Shown in pieces: positions 60,519 to 64,000 of a DNA stretch of 64,000 nucleotides (position 1 is the stretch's first letter; the number at the start of each line of letters is the position of its first letter). Origin of the DNA: Bryum argenteum. Taxonomy: Eukaryota > Streptophyta > Bryopsida > Bryales > Bryaceae. The stretch is from positions 12,255,001-12,319,000 of the forward strand of contig CM073325.1 in the NCBI GenBank assembly GCA_037043015.1, in the 5' to 3' direction. The notes under the pieces were generated by a model. The model was not told the origin of the DNA, did no database searches, and worked only from the letters and a program-made list of their open reading frames with translations. Both the position numbers and the translations under genes were made by a program.

Positions 60519-60955
60519 AGCCGATAACAAAGTGGAAAGTGGGCATATCGGGCGGGGGCAATAAATGCGCGTGCGGGATGGGGGCTCGGCTTATCGGCTA
60601 GACGATAGAGTGGTATCGGTCGGTCGGGCCCCACCCGGCCGAGAAATGATGGATCTGGTTTAGGGTGGTACGTGACGGGTGCGGAGAGCGAAACGGGCGT
60701 CCGCGAGAGGGACGTGTCGGGTAGTGGGCCCCACAGAGCCGATAGGGATAGACGCGAGGTCCGGGGTATCGGTGGTCGATAGTGTTCCTGGACAATAGGT
60801 GCAATGGTGTGTATCGGGAAGGAAAAGACGCGGGCGGGAAGAAAAAGACGCTCGCGATCGGGGCAAAATCCGCTTTCTTTCCATTACGCGGTTCGCGGAA
60901 AGAGTACTAAAACAGGGCCTGACATTTGGAACATGGATTGGATTTAGTGAGCGGC
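60519..60955. repeat. MULE right terminal inverted repeat, ~437 bp
   Basis: Reverse complement of 49312-49755 with scattered substitutions and small indels. Confidence 0.95.
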
Positions 60956-60964
60956 GTTCATAAC
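60956..60964. repeat. Right target-site duplication GTTCATAAC
   Basis: Perfect copy of 49303-49311. Confidence 0.95.
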
Positions 60965-60974
60965 TATCTAAGTA

Positions 60975-61269
60975 AGGTAGACAGACCTATAACCGACAAC
61001 TTAAGGATTTTAGCACATGATATTAAGGTATATATATTTTTAGAATTTTTCATGTGTGCAAACATAAGGTTCTTGTTGAATTCAAAAAGTTTCGTGATTT
61101 TATTTGCATTACTCAAATAGTTATAATTGTTTGAAGTGAAAAGTTGCTTGTGACCTAAAACCGACCTCATGCTCAAATATACAAATGAGGTACATCTGTC
61201 CTTTCAAAATCTAGGAATTGGGCTAGAACGGTTATTGGTAGCCTGTCGGTTTTGGGTCTGTCTACCTTA
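60975..61269. mobile_element. MITE-like element, ~295 bp
   Basis: The ends are inverted repeats: GTAAGGTAGACAGACC...ACCGACA at 60972-60999 and the complement TGTCGGTTTTGGGTCTGTC followed by TACCTTAGT at 61243-61272. TA on each outer side fits a TA target duplication. The interior is AT-rich with no gene. It starts only about 10 bp beyond the MULE insertion site. Confidence 0.75.
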
Positions 61270-61271
61270 GT

Positions 61272-64000
61272 CTACCCACCAATTTTGATCAAAAATCACT
61301 ACACGGATCTTGAGATTTACTAAGTCGAAGTTTTAGTTTTTGTAAAAACAACATATCTTTATTTAAGCAGACTGATCCGATTCGGACTTCTCTTTCACTT
61401 AGGGGTTTCAAACTTCTCTTTCATTCAGGGGTTTAAGAACATTTTATTTGGGAGCTTTTGTATAGTCCATTCACTTCAATCTTTGTCGTGCATAGGTATA
61501 GATGTACCCTACTAAGATAGTGTAGTGTTTAAACAATAGAAACCAATATAAACCCCAAGACGACTACAGTAGTTTTCAGAAGAGAGAGATCTACTAACAC
61601 TTGACCTAACCCCTAAATCTAGTTCATTGAGATACTAGAAAGTATAGATGTATTCTAAAAAGGAAGGTGATTCTGTAACTTCACCCATTTGCTTTTAAAA
61701 TGATGTAACAATTCTACCAACTCCTGGCGCTCAGAAATTAGATTTTTAAAATTGTTTTTCAACCAATTATTGCCAGAAATTAGATTTTTAGAGTTGTAGA
61801 GTCAGCTTCGACTGTATACCAGTCTTCATCTGAGGTACAAGACTTGAACTCGATGTTGAACTGCTGTCTGACATTTGGTTTTAAGTGTCTGTGGGGGTTG
61901 GTATGATGTGATTTATGACTCCACTCAATAGCCAATATCTTTTTAAGGTAACCACTAAAAGCCTATTCAATCATTTTTGGGTCAATGTAGAAATTTCAAG
62001 AGCTGCATATTATTTTGTGAGTATGGTTTTTTCATTACATTTAAGATTTTATGATTATGGGTATAACATTCATTCTAGTGCAAGGGAATTTGGTTTTTGT
62101 GCTCTTTCTCTTTTGTAGATATAGGGCAATTTTCACCATTGCAAGGCTATAATTTTGAGCCAATATGATTTGTTTGGTACAAGAATTTTTTTGAGATGAA
62201 GGTAAAAAAGTCTCTACTTAATTTATCTTATCACAGTACGTTTGTTGAAAACATTGTTTTCAACTGAAGTGAGATTTTGAAAGTTTTTTCAATACTACTA
62301 CATTATGATCTCACAAGTGAAGTCTCATAACTCAAATTTTGATTCACAATAAGCCTACTACATGATTGCGAGATTGACATCCTATTGGCTAACTCTCATT
62401 TACATCTACAACATTTCAAAAATTTAGGGGCTCGAACTTAAATTGTAAGAATCTAGCTATCATTTCTAGCAAGGTGCTCAGTAATGACTCAATTCTCGGC
62501 ATGAAGAATCTACGGGGAAGTTACTAGTGCAAGTAATTTTTGTGCATGGAGAGAATCAATGAATAAGATAAAGCAAGTGGAATTTTTGGACTCTTCTGCA
62601 GTGAGTCATAAAGTCTCAAAGTTGGATATATGCATGTTTCTAAATGTGCTATAAAGTGATACCCTATAATGTTTGCAGCGAGTACATGGTACACCTGTAT
62701 GGGGAAGCTATCATGTACCTATGAAGGAAGATTATTATAACTCCATTGTAGAACCTGCTTCATTTTGTAGACCACTGGGAGCCCTCATTTGTGGAGCACA
62801 TGCAAGGTGGTTTGAATGACACTCTGCCCCTGCAGGTACAGGTAAATATTTAAATCAGATTACAAGGCCGGTACTGTCAGCAAATTGAAATTACCCAACA
62901 CAAATGGGTCCGCTCTGTCATTAATTAAATTTGATATTGCCCATTAAAGCACCCTAGTCAACTAATCAAAAATTGATTAGTTGGTAAACGTCAATCTCCG
63001 ACCCATGTGTACGATGTTTTAAGTTTTTCAAGGACAGTGTGATTTTGAGATGTTCAGAATGGGTACATTTGAAGGTGCTGCCTTGTGTTCTGTGGATCTC
63101 TTCAATGAATTACACAAGATTTTGTGTGATCATGAATAACCAAAGATTTTCTCTTGTCCTCCTCGAACTTATTCTATGGTTGAAGCACCTATTTTTGTGC
63201 ATTTGAGGGGTTCGTTATACTTGAAGTGAGGGGATCAGTGAATTAGTGTGTTTTTCCGGAGATTAGTAAACGGAAAAGACACAATTTTCTTATTTTTGTG
63301 ATATTTTTTAAACATTCACAAATTGAATTTTAATTTTTAGACGTGACTATTATAGGTATACCTAAAGTGGATCACCCTACTAGATGTACGAAGAACATGC
63401 AATTTCAAGAAAATTTTCATACTGATAAGACTGTAGACTACTCAAATACGGGAGCACTTAAGTTTAGGTTTTTTTACCATGATGATATATATAGTGCAGA
63501 TTGTGAATAGTATAGATGGGTATTGAACGTTCTGATATTATGTGTATTACATGCAATAAAAAATTATACTATATGATTATCCTCCTCTTGTCCCTTGAAC
63601 TCAAATATGCAAGTATAAGGCCTTATATCTTTGGTTTCTCAATTCCTAAGCCTCACATTGGCCCAATTCTTTTTCCCATTGGCTTCCCTTTAAGGTTGTT
63701 AATTAGAGTAGGTGAATTATTTGCTTGTCCATCGATAAATGCCCAAAGTTAAGGCTGCCGACCCTGCCTCGATTCTTTCCATGACCAGACGGTACGAGGA
63801 CACCCAGTACTATAATGAACAGCCTTGTCAACATTAATGGAGGACGAACACGTACCACAACACATCTACCAGTCTCAGATCTATGAATCCAACCGGTCAC
63901 ATCTACGTTTTAATGACCCATCCATTTGGCGGGGCTGGCTTCGTCTCTCGCACCCCGACACACTTTCGTGCTTTCGAGCACTTTCCTACCGATGCTCCAT
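61272..64000. other. Intergenic DNA to the window end, no gene recognised
   Basis: AT-rich up to about 63.7 kb with short unsupported open frames. The last 300 bp are GC-richer and could be the edge of another gene or element, but no domain word is visible on either strand. Confidence 0.5.

Larger units (their letters stand above)
49312..60955. mobile_element. Mutator-like element (MULE), complete, 11,644 bp
   Basis: Bounded by long inverted repeats starting GCCGCTCACTAAATCC and ending in its complement, with a perfect 9-bp target duplication. The plus strand encodes a MULE transposase in the left half. The minus strand encodes accessory proteins from about 59.35 down to 53.72 kb. The element is clearly GC-richer than its surroundings. 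Non-coding parts and introns are saturated with TATCG/CGATA. TIRs are about 95% identical by eye, suggesting a fairly recent insertion or ongoing exchange between ends. Several frames show single-base shifts, so this copy may be non-autonomous despite its completeness. Confidence 0.95.

Overview
The window looks like nuclear DNA of a non-seed land plant, most likely a bryophyte. It holds two conserved plant housekeeping genes with short GT-AG introns, a fungal-type intronless glycoside hydrolase, a plant-style Mutator-like element (MULE), and long AT-rich stretches of repeats and decayed genes. The bryophyte assignment is inference; the species cannot be named from the sequence.

Layout. 2.06-8.61 kb (+): a complete 17-exon acylamino-acid-releasing enzyme (AARE). 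8.6-14 kb: AT-rich DNA with small duplications, two strong hairpins and a GIY-YIG nuclease relic. 15.9-20.8 kb (-): two decayed gene-like loci on one strand. One resembles a permuted (beta-class) DNA methyltransferase. The other carries U1/matrin-type zinc fingers and an HxD...H Fe(II)/2-oxoglutarate oxygenase core. 22.5-28.2 kb: about 33 copies of a ~169-bp satellite. 28.5-32.3 kb (-): relics of a plant patatin-like phospholipase (PLA I type) with a duplicated exon pair, and other unrecognised coding relics. 32.34-33.97 kb: a full-length but broken Tc1-type DD34E transposon with TA target duplications. 34.2-35.3 kb: a non-autonomous TIR element. 35.6-36.5 kb: a 9-bp minisatellite. 37.6-38.1 kb: a foldback (long inverted repeat).

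39.47-40.72 kb (+): an intronless, GC-rich GH71 alpha-1,3-glucanase with a signal peptide. 41.9-43.3 kb: a possible LTR-like remnant directly upstream of a complete 12-exon CYP71/PPWD1 gene (43.40-47.76 kb, +), a WD40-cyclophilin. 49.31-60.96 kb: an 11,644-bp MULE with ~440-bp terminal inverted repeats and a perfect 9-bp target duplication (GTTCATAAC). It carries a DDE/SWIM transposase on the plus strand and, on the minus strand, about 5.6 kb of unrecognised accessory coding sequence, including a zinc-finger protein. The whole element is packed with the word TATCG/CGATA. A MITE-like element lies about 10 bp beyond its right end.

The host genes act independently: peptide N-terminal processing, chromatin/splicing cyclophilin, and a secreted glucanase. 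The parts most worth following are the MULE with its motif saturation and accessory proteins, and the adjacent relics of a putative DNA-methyl writer and a zinc-finger oxygenase.
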